From NCBI RefSeq assembly GCF_014218275.1, contig NZ_AP023213.1:868001-932000 (forward strand): DNA of 64,000 bases. Reading direction: 5' to 3'. The stretch is from Citrifermentans bremense (GTDB lineage Bacteria > Desulfobacterota > Desulfuromonadia > Geobacterales > Geobacteraceae). This document shows positions 49,842 through 57,789 of this stretch, piece after piece. Both the position numbers and the translations under genes were made by a program. Each line of letters opens with the position of its first letter. The first letter of the stretch is position 1. The notes under the pieces are model-generated. The model searched no databases. It saw nothing but the letters and a program-made list of their open reading frames with translations, and was not told the DNA's origin.

Positions 49842-50552
49842 ATGGGAACTGTCAGGCTGCTCATCTTCGACCTGGACGGCACGCTGATCGATTCGCTCCC
49901 CGACCTGACCGACGCCACCAACCTCATTCGCGGCAGGTATGGCCTCCCTGAGATAGGGATTCCGGACGTCCGCAAGCTGGTAGGGAAGGGGGCGCGCAAT
50001 CTGGTGGAGCGGGCGCTCCCCGGTGCCACTGCCGCGGAGGTGGACGAGGCGCTGGGCGTATTTCTCGACTACAACCTGGCCCACATAGCCGACAAGACCC
50101 GTGCCTATCCCGGCGTTCCCGAAACGCTGAAGGAGTTGGGCACCTTCGGCCTCCCCATGGTCGTCCTCTCCAACAAGAACGTCGCCCTCTGCAAGGAGGT
50201 CCTCGTCAGGCTGGGGATCGGGGAGCCCTTCACAGAGGTGTTCGGAGCCGACTCCTTCCCCTATCGGAAGCCCTCTCCCGAGCCGGTGCTGGCCGTGCTG
50301 AAGGAGTACGCGATAGAACCCGTTCAGTGCGTCATGGTGGGGGACAGCATCAACGACATCGCGGCGGGAGGAGGGGCAGGAGTAGTCACCGTCGGCTGCA
50401 GTTACGGCTATGGCGACGCGAGCGAGCTTGCCGGGGCCCATTACCAGGTGCCCGACTTCCCCTCCTTGCTGCATTTGCCGTTTTTCACGAAAAAAGCTAT
50501 GAGCAATGAAAAAAGGCTAAAGTTATTTTCCAAGCTGTCGAAACAGAACTAA
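49842..50552 (+). CDS. gph: Phosphoglycolate phosphatase-like HAD hydrolase
   Basis: 236 residues. HAD motif I is FDLDGTLIDSLPDL (nucleophile Asp9), motif II is the Ser/Thr in VVLSNKN (about 109), motif III is the Lys in RKPSPEPV and motif IV is MVGDSINDIAAG. The cap domain is helical (C1), as in Gph and PGMB-type enzymes. It dephosphorylates 2-phosphoglycolate or a similar small substrate. The C-terminus has a short basic tail beyond the usual end. The call to Gph among HAD enzymes is by resemblance only. Confidence 0.8.
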   Translation: MGTVRLLIFDLDGTLIDSLPDLTDATNLIRGRYGLPEIGIPDVRKLVGKGARNLVERALPGATAAEVDEALGVFLDYNLAHIADKTRAYPGVPETLKELGTFGLPMVVLSNKNVALCKEVLVRLGIGEPFTEVFGADSFPYRKPSPEPVLAVLKEYAIEPVQCVMVGDSINDIAAGGGAGVVTVGCSYGYGDASELAGAHYQVPDFPSLLHLPFFTKKAMSNEKRLKLFSKLSKQN

Positions 50553-50591
50553 ACCTTACTGCGTACCTAACTCATCGGGGGCAAGAAAAAG

Positions 50592-50888
50592 ATGAAAATC
50601 GAAGAACTCAATCCAAAACCGGCAGCAACCCAAGTATCGATCGTAAGGGCTGACAAGCCCGAAGTGGCCGAAGCGCACAGGGAAGCAATTGCCAAGCAGC
50701 AGCCGGCAGCCGACAAGGTAGAGCTTTCCAGTTACATGCCCGAAGCACCCAAAGCGCGACATCTGGAATTCAGGACCGAGAAGGTCGAGGAATTGAAGTC
50801 GCAGATACAGGCTGGAACCTATGCAGTATCCGGTCGTGCCGTAGCAGAGAAGATGCTTTCCAAGATCGTGATGCCGAACGCCGCCTAA
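50592..50888 (+). CDS. flgM: Anti-sigma-28 factor FlgM
   Basis: 98 residues. FlgM binds sigma-28 (FliA) and holds back late flagellar genes until the hook is finished. The C-terminal half carries the family pattern (DKVELSS, then RTEKVEELKSQIQAGTYAVSGRAVA), while the N-terminal half is polar and probably disordered. No other flagellar gene is in the window, so it is an orphan copy. It begins 39 bases after the HAD gene and may share its transcript. Confidence 0.85.
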   Translation: MKIEELNPKPAATQVSIVRADKPEVAEAHREAIAKQQPAADKVELSSYMPEAPKARHLEFRTEKVEELKSQIQAGTYAVSGRAVAEKMLSKIVMPNAA

Positions 50889-50943
50889 CCGACAGGAGGA
50901 GCGGAAGAAAGAGAAGGGATAGACAGGTAACTAAACAAAACCA

Positions 50944-50973
50944 TTGACAGCGACGGGTAAAATGCGGTACAAA
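50944..50973 (+). promoter_or_regulatory. Sigma-70 promoter of the tRNA-Gly gene
   Basis: TTGACA at 50944-50949, an 18-bp spacer and TACAAA at 50968-50973, 16 bases before the mature tRNA 5' end. Confidence 0.65.
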
Positions 50974-50988
50974 GACCACTCGATTTAA

Positions 50989-51063
<75 letters not shown>

Positions 51064-51075
51064 AACAAAAACGGA

Positions 51076-51107
51076 TCCCCAGTTGCTAACAAGCGACTGG
51101 GGATTTT
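51076..51107 (+). terminator. Terminator of the tRNA-Gly gene
   Basis: A 12-bp stem (TCCCCAGTTGCT pairing with AGCGACTGGGGA, one G-T pair) with loop AACA, followed by TTTTCTTT. Confidence 0.85.
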
Positions 51108-51111
51108 CTTT

Positions 51112-51176
51112 GCGTCTCAGCAGCATCCCCCCCATTAAGTCGGTGACTATTTCATCTCCAGTCTCTCGACTTCAAC
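51112..51176 (+). repeat. 65-bp direct repeat, copy 1
   Basis: It begins GCGTCTCAGCAGCATCCCCC and ends CTCGACTTCAAC. It differs from copy 2 at 53342-53406 at about four positions. It starts five bases after the tRNA terminator. Confidence 0.9.
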
Positions 51177-51332
51177 TCTCCTTTCCCCAGTCGGCCCTTC
51201 CGATTGTAAACTCGGCCGACACCTGTAGAATTTACCAGATCGAGCGCCGCGTGGGGCCGCGCCTTTTGCTGCGGCGGGAGCCCGTAGGGGAGAAGGCGCC
51301 GGGGGCGCGACCGGTCCCCTGGGAGGAGAGCC

Positions 51333-52889
51333 ATGCTGAACAACCCGTTACTTTTGGTCTGCCTCGCCATCGGCTGCGGCGCGATGCTCGGGCGCGTCGC
51401 GCTGCGCAACGTTTCGCTTGGCGTGGCCGGAGTCCTTTTCGCTGGGGTTATCTGGGGGTACCTCGAGCCCGGCGTGAAGCCCCCCGATGCCCTCGCCACC
51501 TTCGGCCTTGCCCTCTTCGTCTACGCCATCGGGCTTTCCTCGAGCGATTTTCTCGTGGACCTCTGCTCGCACGGCGGCTGGCGCTCCCTTTTCATCCCTC
51601 CTGCCGCCATCGGTGCCGCATTTTTCGCCGCCCTCGTCCTCTCCCGGCTCCTGGGCATAGCCCCCGCCACCGCATCCGGGGTGTTCGCCGGTGCGCTCAC
51701 CAACACCCCGTCCCTTGCCGCCGCCACCACAGTGCTCGGCCCACGGGGGGCGGAGGCGACCCTGGGTTACGCCCTCGCCTATCCCCTCGGGGTCCTGATC
51801 CCCATCGTGATCCTTGCCGTCCCCCTGCGCCGTGAGACCCGGCAAAAGCCCGACAGCCTCGTGAATGCGGCGGTCCTGGCGCAGCACGTGCACGAGCCCG
51901 GCGAATCGATCCAGGGGCTTTTGGAGCGCCTTTCCCTGTCGGTGCGCTTTGCCCGCTGCGTGCGCGACGGCGTGCAGTTCGCCATCTCCGGTAGCTCGGT
52001 GATCAGAAACGGCGACGTGGTCACTGTGGTGGGCCCCTCGCGGGACGTCTGCGACGCGGTGGGGAAGCTTGGTCTGGAGTGCGACCAGTCCGTCCTGAAC
52101 GACCGCAGCCAGCTCGACTACCGCCGCATCTTCGTCTCGAACCCCGAGGTCTACGGCAAGACGCTCAGGGAGCTCAGGCTGTTTCGGAACTACGAGGGGA
52201 TCGTCACCAGGGTGAGGCGGGGCGACCGGGATTTCATCCCCAACGCCGAGACTAAGGTGCTCCCCGGTGACCGGCTCCGCGTCATCGCCCCGCGCGAGCA
52301 TCTTTCCGCCATCTCCGAGTTCCTCGGGGATTCCTACCACGACGCGAGCGAGTTCGACGTGCTCACCTTCGGCCTTGGGCTCGCCATGGGGATCGCCCTC
52401 GGTGCGGTCGACGTGGTGCTTCCCTTTGGCCTCGGCACCTTCGAGATCGGCCCGGTGGCGGGGTGCCTCTTCGTGGCGCTCGCCCTTGGTACCCTAGGGC
52501 GCACCGGGACCCTCACCTGGCACCTTCCCTACGGCGCCTCCATGGCCCTCAGGCAGCTCGGCCTCGTCATGTTCCTTGCGTGCGCGGGGATCAAGGCGGG
52601 GAACCTCCTGCACACCGCCCCCTTAAGCCCCGCCCCGGTCCTGCTCGGCGCACTCACCACCACGGTCGCCTGCCTCGTGACGGTCATCCTGTCGCGGGCG
52701 CTCTCCGCCCCTTCCTGGCCCCTCACCGGCGGAATCCTTGCCGGGGTGCAGACCCAGCCGGCCGTACTGGGCTTCGCCGTCGGGCGTTGCGGCAACGAGC
52801 GGGTCGAGGGAGGTTACGCGGAGGCATACCCCTTGAGCATGCTGCTTAAGATCGTGCTGGTGCAGGTCCTGCTGCTGGTCATGAAGTGA
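51333..52889 (+). CDS. AspT/YidE-type transporter with RCK_C domains
   Basis: 518 residues. Two membrane halves, each of about five to six helices (about 1-170 and 345-518), flank a cytoplasmic part (about 185-340) with two RCK_C (TrkA-C) domains; one reads DRDFIPNAETKVLPGDRLRVIAP. The halves share the family sequence type (ASGVFAGALTNTPSLAAA; GGILAGVQTQPAVLGFA). This is the aspartate:alanine exchanger/YidE-YbjL architecture. The substrate is unknown. It lies in GC-rich DNA between the two 65-bp repeats and has a GGAGG-type site. Confidence 0.85.
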   Translation: MLNNPLLLVCLAIGCGAMLGRVALRNVSLGVAGVLFAGVIWGYLEPGVKPPDALATFGLALFVYAIGLSSSDFLVDLCSHGGWRSLFIPPAAIGAAFFAALVLSRLLGIAPATASGVFAGALTNTPSLAAATTVLGPRGAEATLGYALAYPLGVLIPIVILAVPLRRETRQKPDSLVNAAVLAQHVHEPGESIQGLLERLSLSVRFARCVRDGVQFAISGSSVIRNGDVVTVVGPSRDVCDAVGKLGLECDQSVLNDRSQLDYRRIFVSNPEVYGKTLRELRLFRNYEGIVTRVRRGDRDFIPNAETKVLPGDRLRVIAPREHLSAISEFLGDSYHDASEFDVLTFGLGLAMGIALGAVDVVLPFGLGTFEIGPVAGCLFVALALGTLGRTGTLTWHLPYGASMALRQLGLVMFLACAGIKAGNLLHTAPLSPAPVLLGALTTTVACLVTVILSRALSAPSWPLTGGILAGVQTQPAVLGFAVGRCGNERVEGGYAEAYPLSMLLKIVLVQVLLLVMK

Positions 52890-52989
52890 GAAGGGGGCGG
52901 CTGCGCCCGGCGCCGCCCGGGCGTGACGCCCGGTGGAGGGATCCCGTCCTGAAAAAGGCGGCATCCCGGGAGGAAGAGGTAACTAACGA

Positions 52990-53295
52990 ATGAGAAAGGC
53001 GATGGTGATGGCGCTTGCCGCGCTTTGCTGCGGCGCTTCTCCGGCCGGCGCGGGGCAAGGGTGGTACACGGGGGACGCGCGCTGCGTCCCGCCAAGGGAC
53101 GACGGGCACTACTCCGCCCCCTACGATCCCCTGGAGCACCCGGGTGAGTTCCCGACCTTTCCGGGGGCGGACAAGCCGGGCTGGTTCTGCAGCTACCAGC
53201 GGGAGGACGGTGTCATCGTGCAGTTCGGCAACAGCCAGACGCCGCAGCAGCAGTGGCTCGCGGTCTGGAGCTCGGGAGCGAACGACCTCGACTGA
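52990..53295 (+). CDS. Small secreted protein of unknown function
   Basis: 101 residues with a Sec signal (about 1-21: MVMALAALCCGASPAGA) and GGAAGAGG upstream. The mature part is acidic, Pro/Trp/Gly-rich and has two cysteines (CVPPRDDG and WFCSYQ) that could form a disulphide. I do not recognise a family. It follows the transporter by 100 bp and ends before the second 65-bp repeat. Confidence 0.7.
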   Translation: MRKAMVMALAALCCGASPAGAGQGWYTGDARCVPPRDDGHYSAPYDPLEHPGEFPTFPGADKPGWFCSYQREDGVIVQFGNSQTPQQQWLAVWSSGANDLD

Positions 53296-53341
53296 CGCGG
53301 CAAAGCCGGCATGATCACCGGCCCTGAACCAGAAGCCAGAG

Positions 53342-53406
53342 GCGTCTCAGTAGCATCCCCCCCATTAAGTCGGTGACTATTTCATCTCCAGGTGCTCGAC
53401 TTCAAC
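53342..53406 (+). repeat. 65-bp direct repeat, copy 2
   Basis: Matches 51112-51176 in 61 of 65 bases by eye, in the same orientation, 2230 bp downstream of copy 1. Confidence 0.9.
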
Positions 53407-53478
53407 CACCTCCATGTCCGTAATCTCTTCCTGCTATTCACCCATTTCAGCAGCTTCAGTAATAGTGGTCCACTAGCC

Positions 53479-53546
53479 TAGCCAGGGTTTCCCCTCTCGT
53501 AAATGCCGCAGAGCATTTCCGGGCTTGCGGGCTTATCACCTGGCTA
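53479..53546. repeat. Interrupted palindrome with inner hairpin
   Basis: TAGCCAGG (53479-53486) pairs with CCTGGCTA (53539-53546). Between them lies the perfect hairpin AAATGC-CGCAGA-GCATTT (53501-53518). It may be the end of a lost mobile element or a structured regulatory site upstream of the 53612 gene. Confidence 0.55.
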
Positions 53547-53549
53547 AGT

Positions 53550-53577
53550 TTGACCTCCATGTTTTGCCGGGTATATT
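53550..53577 (+). promoter_or_regulatory. Sigma-70 promoter of the lipase-effector module
   Basis: TTGACC at 53550-53555, a 16-bp spacer and TATATT at 53572-53577, 35 bases before the ATG at 53612. Confidence 0.6.
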
Positions 53578-53611
53578 TTAGCGTCTTTTAATTCTGTGGT
53601 TCGGAGGACGC

Positions 53612-53935
53612 ATGGATATCAGCCAGGAAAAAATGGAACAACTGGGAAAGATAGCGTTCGTGAACAAGATCGCGGAGATGTTGCTTTCGACCGAGGCTGT
53701 CTCGCGGGACAACGACTTCCAGACCGTTTGCTACCATGTAGCGCGCGTCTTGGACGAAGCTGAGGAGCACGGAATCAAGACCGAGCGGCTGATGGGGATG
53801 TACGTCCTCCTGCGTCTGGGCGACCGGGTGAATCCTTATGACGTCCCCAAGTATGCCGCGGTCCTAGATGATCCTTCTCTGACGGAAGCCGACAAGGCCC
53901 ACCTGTTACAGATGATCCGAATCGGCGAGCTATGA
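53612..53935 (+). CDS. Small helical protein upstream of the lipase-like gene
   Basis: 107 residues, mostly helical, acidic, with no signal peptide or membrane segment. I recognise no family. Its stop overlaps the next start by four bases (ATGA), so the two are translated together. This fits a chaperone or adaptor for the larger protein, but nothing in the sequence proves it. It is the first gene of a cassette with its own promoter. Confidence 0.7.
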   Translation: MDISQEKMEQLGKIAFVNKIAEMLLSTEAVSRDNDFQTVCYHVARVLDEAEEHGIKTERLMGMYVLLRLGDRVNPYDVPKYAAVLDDPSLTEADKAHLLQMIRIGEL

Positions 53936-55107
53936 GATGGCTGGCCACTGTTGCCGGTAAAATCGCAGGAAAACTTGGGGAGCTGCAGGCCCCTGAAGAT
54001 CGTGGGTCTCCCGAATTCAAGAAGCGGCAGGCGATCCGGGAGTACAACGCTCTTTTGGACAGGACCGACCCCACTGAACCGGCAGGCAATCCTTGCATGG
54101 AGTGTCTGAGCTCGCAAAAGGGGAAGCGGCGCAACGAGCGGCATGATCTGATTCGGAAGGTTCATAACGATGCAGCGGGGGAGCCGAACCATGTCGTTCA
54201 GATGCGAATGCTGGAAACAGCAGACCGCCTGTCCAAGGACATGGATCGCGTGGAGGATGCGAGGTTGTCGCTTCATACCTACACCGCCAATGAAGATGGA
54301 CCGCAAGAAGAGTTTCTGAAACCCCTGCGTGACCAGGCCCCGCCGGGATTCAAGATCGCATCCCTGGATAAGGTCGCGGAGGATTTTGGTGTGGACCCGG
54401 GCAAACTCAAAGAACTCGTTGCAAATAAAGACAACCCAGCCCAGAAAATCGTCTTTTACGAACGGGATGAGGAACTTATGGGGCCCGGGCCGAAGTACAC
54501 GGTTGCATTTCGTGGTTCAACAAAGGACAAGCGCGATTGGAATAACAACGGGCGGAATGAAGCCGGGTTCGAGGCACCACATCAAAAGAACGCCGCTCGT
54601 TTGGCAGTTTTCCTCAGTAAGGGGGCAAAGGAGAACGGTAAATCACTTCAAGATTTAATCAGTGCGACAGGACATTCAAAAGGTGGCTCAGAAGCTCAGG
54701 CATTTGCAGCCGCCTGTAAATGTTCAGCGCGAGTCTTCAACCCTGCTGGATTCGATCCAAAGCAGTATGCAGAAACTCATAATGTTTCAGCGGATGAAAT
54801 GAGGATTGACCGTACATCGGTTGTGAAGCGCGACGGCACCGGAAAACTGCTTATGTCGACGACCGAGCCTTGCACGGATCCTCTTTATTACGCTCAACAT
54901 GAAGGGGTGACACGATTCATCATGAAGAAGCCCATCACAAATGGGCCACCTCGTGAACTAGCTCCCATCGATCCTAATCGGAGTGTTCCTTCTATGCAAC
55001 AATCTGATACGGAGGCACATTCGATGCTGCAAGTAATCGAAGCTATGGAGAGAGACAAACAGGAAGATCAAAAGGCGTTGCTCGACTACACCGCCACTAA
55101 AATTTAA
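53932..55107 (+). CDS. Lipase-like alpha/beta hydrolase, possible exported effector
   Basis: 391 residues. The second half has the lipase layout: a strand with VAFRGSTKDKRDW (Arg194, oxyanion region), then the nucleophile elbow GHSKGG with Ser249, and later the Asp/His candidates in NPAGFDPKQY and YYAQHEGVTRF. No signal peptide, so export would need a dedicated secretion system; none is in the window. The N-terminal 100 residues are helical and contain a Cys-x-x-Cys. The gene is followed by an ankyrin lipoprotein, the arrangement seen for type VI phospholipase effectors and their immunity proteins. Codon use is more AT-rich than in the flanks, a sign of transfer. Confidence 0.65.
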   Translation: MRWLATVAGKIAGKLGELQAPEDRGSPEFKKRQAIREYNALLDRTDPTEPAGNPCMECLSSQKGKRRNERHDLIRKVHNDAAGEPNHVVQMRMLETADRLSKDMDRVEDARLSLHTYTANEDGPQEEFLKPLRDQAPPGFKIASLDKVAEDFGVDPGKLKELVANKDNPAQKIVFYERDEELMGPGPKYTVAFRGSTKDKRDWNNNGRNEAGFEAPHQKNAARLAVFLSKGAKENGKSLQDLISATGHSKGGSEAQAFAAACKCSARVFNPAGFDPKQYAETHNVSADEMRIDRTSVVKRDGTGKLLMSTTEPCTDPLYYAQHEGVTRFIMKKPITNGPPRELAPIDPNRSVPSMQQSDTEAHSMLQVIEAMERDKQEDQKALLDYTATKI

Positions 55108-55128
55108 GGTTGGTGTCCAGGAGGTAGT

Positions 55129-55947
55129 ATGCGTGGGAAAGCGTGGAACTTACGACTTTTGCTCTTGCAGCTAGGTACCTTTCTCACCTGCATCTTTGGG
55201 CTATCATGTTCTTCTACTTGGAGGGGGAGACCGATGGACGCTGAACAATTTTTTTCAGAGAAGCAATTGACCTCTTATCGACTGGCGCAACAAGGAGAAA
55301 CAGAGCGTCTAGTGCAAGCTGTCAATGCGGGGGTTGACCTGAACCTCCCAGGGAAGGAAGATATGACCTTGCTAGGTTTGGCTGTTCTCACCGCCGATAC
55401 GCCGGCAATTATAAACTTGATGCGTGCAGGAGCTAATCCTAACCAAGTCATTCCTAACGCCGGATCTCCTGCGATTCTGGCTATAACCCACCACTTCAAC
55501 CCGCCGCGCACAAAAGCTGTTTCAGCATTACTCGACGGAGGGTACGACCCCAACCAGTTGCTTAGCCGTGGGACGCCATACCTCTTTTACTTCGTCGATT
55601 ACAGTCATTGGCCGGGACTTGAACTGGCGATAAAACGCGGCGGGAACATCAATGTACAAAGGAAAAATGGTGAGTCCCTTTTGACCTATCTGGTTGAGAG
55701 CAGTGACTTCCCACAAGCTCGTGATCTCATATCAAAAGGGGCTGATGTCGCTGCACGTGGACCGCGTGGTGAAACGGCACTACGAGAAATTGATTTTAAA
55801 ATAACAGAAGCTAATCCTGCTGTACGAGAAGGATGGCGGGAGTTGCTTACGATGAGGGAGCTTATCCTGAGCAAACTCCGCGACCCCGAGGACCGGCGGT
55901 CCGTGTTTACTGACGAGGCTGATGAGAAGATCCGGAAGAACCCATAG
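55129..55947 (+). CDS. Ankyrin-repeat lipoprotein (possible immunity protein)
   Basis: 272 residues. A hydrophobic N-terminus (about 8-26) ends in a probable lipobox (GLSC, imperfect), so it is likely anchored facing the periplasm. Residues about 55-220 form ankyrin-type repeats (LVQAVNAGVDLNLPGKEDMTLLGLA; IINLMRAGANPNQV; ALLDGGYDPNQLL; LISKGADVAARGPRGETAL). Periplasmic ankyrin proteins are known immunity factors against phospholipase effectors. It lies 21 bases after the lipase-like gene, with AGGAGG before the ATG. Confidence 0.7.
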   Translation: MRGKAWNLRLLLLQLGTFLTCIFGLSCSSTWRGRPMDAEQFFSEKQLTSYRLAQQGETERLVQAVNAGVDLNLPGKEDMTLLGLAVLTADTPAIINLMRAGANPNQVIPNAGSPAILAITHHFNPPRTKAVSALLDGGYDPNQLLSRGTPYLFYFVDYSHWPGLELAIKRGGNINVQRKNGESLLTYLVESSDFPQARDLISKGADVAARGPRGETALREIDFKITEANPAVREGWRELLTMRELILSKLRDPEDRRSVFTDEADEKIRKNP

Positions 55948-56340
55948 ATGTGGTTTCTTGCACAGGGGGCATCGCCAGATTTAAAGGGACAAGTAGAGAG
56001 TGCCGATGAGCTTGGCCAACAGGGGGCAAGGAACATGCTTAAATCCATTCGCAAGAGATGGGAAACACGTAAAAGATATAGACGCTTTTCTGACATGTCT
56101 GATTGGCAAGTCGCTGTCTTGGGGATTTTCGGCTTCCTGGTAGCTGGGTATCTCAGTTTTGCTCTTGCCCGCGTTATTCCTGATTATCTGAGGACGGCGA
56201 ACAATCTTCCGCTTTACAGATGGGGCTGGAGGGGGTGGCTCCTTTCTGCAATTTTGGTCGTTCAAGGTTTGATATCATGGGCTTGGGGAACTATTGCATG
56301 GCGTTGCAACGACATCATTCGTGATCGTTGGTTTAAGTAG
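55948..56340 (+). CDS. Small membrane protein of the same cassette
   Basis: 130 residues with two transmembrane helices (about 55-72, VLGIFGFLVAGYLSFALA; and about 90-112, WLLSAILVVQGLISWAWG). It starts on the base after the previous stop and may be translated by read-on. The first residues (FLAQGASPDLKG) look like the end of an ankyrin repeat, so an ancestral ankyrin-TM protein may have been split. Not otherwise recognised. Confidence 0.6.
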   Translation: MWFLAQGASPDLKGQVESADELGQQGARNMLKSIRKRWETRKRYRRFSDMSDWQVAVLGIFGFLVAGYLSFALARVIPDYLRTANNLPLYRWGWRGWLLSAILVVQGLISWAWGTIAWRCNDIIRDRWFK

Positions 56341-56452
56341 CCATCGCTGCTCCTTCTCCAATAACTTCTGTACCCATACAGGGAGTGCATGAGGGGAATA
56401 CGCCGGAGAAATTGAGCGCCTAGTCCCAAAGACTCTTCTTATAATTTGACTT

Positions 56453-56468
56453 GACACCCTGTGGTGTC
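56453..56468. promoter_or_regulatory. Perfect palindrome upstream of the zeta-like gene, candidate operator
   Basis: GACACC-CTGT-GGTGTC (56453-56468), overlapping TTGACA at 56451-56456. No good -10 follows at the standard distance. It lies 120 bases before the zeta-like gene. Confidence 0.35.
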
Positions 56469-56587
56469 TTAATCTGCTTTGCTACTATGTCCGATAGATG
56501 TTGGGAGGGAAGGAAAGGCAGCGCTCCCCTTTTGGACCTGTTACCTGATCAGCTACAGCTATTAACGGCTGCTGTGCCGAAGACCCA

Positions 56588-57187
56588 ATGAAAAAACCTC
56601 ATATTATAATTATCGCAGGCCCCAATGGCGCCGGAAAATCAACGACCGCCCAGACCTTGCTTCAGGGAACTCTTGGCGTAACGGAATTCGTGAATGCCGA
56701 TGTGATTGCACAAGGTCTTTCAGCTTTTAACCCTGAACGAGCAGCGTTTCAAGCTGGTCGGGTCATGTTGAAAAGGTTGCAGCAGTTGGCTGAAGAGCGT
56801 GAGGATTTCGCCTTTGAGACAACGCTCGCTAGCCGTACCTTTGCCCACTGGATCCAAGAATTGAAAGGTACCGGCTACGCCTTTCATCTCTTTTTCCTCT
56901 GGCTCCCCGTTCCTGAATTCGCAGTCGCCCGCGTTGCAGAGCGAGTGGAAATGGGTGGGCATAATGTACCGGAAGATACCATCAGAAGACGCTATCAAGC
57001 CGGGCTAAGCAACTTCTTCACCCACTATCGACACCTTGCCGATTCTTGGTTCTTCTACGACAACTCTCAAAGCACAGGGCCTCTTCTGATGGCGTCGGGA
57101 CAAAAAGAGTCTGGAACACTCGTTAACAATACGGTAGTATGGCAGCAGATTACGGAGGAGTACGATGGGAGCACAGTACAGCGATAA
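56588..57187 (+). CDS. Zeta-toxin-family P-loop kinase
   Basis: 199 residues. Walker A GPNGAGKST at 11-19, an Asn-Ala-Asp segment (FVNADVIAQGL) and a substrate loop with FETTLASRTF (Glu-Thr-Thr), as in zeta/PezT toxins and related small-molecule kinases. Members phosphorylate UDP-N-acetylglucosamine or other small substrates. The following gene overlaps its end and probably encodes its partner. The function as a toxin is inferred from the family. Confidence 0.8.
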   Translation: MKKPHIIIIAGPNGAGKSTTAQTLLQGTLGVTEFVNADVIAQGLSAFNPERAAFQAGRVMLKRLQQLAEEREDFAFETTLASRTFAHWIQELKGTGYAFHLFFLWLPVPEFAVARVAERVEMGGHNVPEDTIRRRYQAGLSNFFTHYRHLADSWFFYDNSQSTGPLLMASGQKESGTLVNNTVVWQQITEEYDGSTVQR

Positions 57188-57344
57188 AATTGAAGAAGTA
57201 CTTTCAGACCCGGATAGAATAACAGAGGCCTTGGCCGCCGGAGTACGCGAAGCGCTCAAGAAGCACAAGCAGGCCGGAAATCCTGTTGTGGTTTGGCGTG
57301 ATGGTAAAATGGTCTGGCTAAAGCCGGAAGAGATTCAAGTCTGA
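57165..57344 (+). CDS. Small partner protein of the zeta-like kinase
   Basis: 59 residues (MGAQYSDKIEEVLSDPDRI and onward), too short to be found easily. GGAGG precedes the ATG at 57165, which lies inside the end of the kinase gene (23-base overlap). Helical first half, then PVVVWRDGKMVWLKPEEI, a pattern I recall in small proteins coded next to zeta-type kinases. Probably an antitoxin or regulator. Cytoplasmic. Confidence 0.7.
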   Translation: MGAQYSDKIEEVLSDPDRITEALAAGVREALKKHKQAGNPVVVWRDGKMVWLKPEEIQV

Positions 57345-57789
57345 AATTAACTGCTGTGAGAGAAGGCATTTTGATCCTGCTGACTGTTGATTCCGTACCC
57401 GTTTCAAACTAGTCGGACCCCGCAATTCCATGAAGCATTATCTGTAGGTAGTATAAATATCAGGATGTCTCGCCTGAACCCGCGCCCCCTGTCCTCATTT
57501 CCGGTCCGTGGCAAATGGTTTTCCTCTCTCTCAGTTTTCTCGGATGTCCTCAGAATTTTTCCTTGCTTACTGTTTTGAGGTACCGTGACGACACACATGC
57601 ATGACTTCTCGGCGTTCAGGGAGGTGGGAAGCAGGATGCTGGCTGAGTGGGAGGTTGCGGTTGACTTGTTCATAGGTAGGAAGGAAGTTTTCCCGACATC
57701 GTTGCATAAGTTAACACCTGTGGCCTACGATACGGCGGAGCTATTATCCCTGTAAAAGAGGCTCTTTACCTGTTTGTCCCGTCTTTATT
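57345..57789. other. Gap of about 440 bases, possible tiny ORF
   Basis: No solid gene. A 52-codon frame at 57597-57755 (MHDFSAFREVGSRMLAEWEV and onward) reads protein-like but has no ribosome-binding site; it could be a gene remnant. The frame at 57387-57578 has neither a ribosome-binding site nor a plausible product. Confidence 0.35.
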
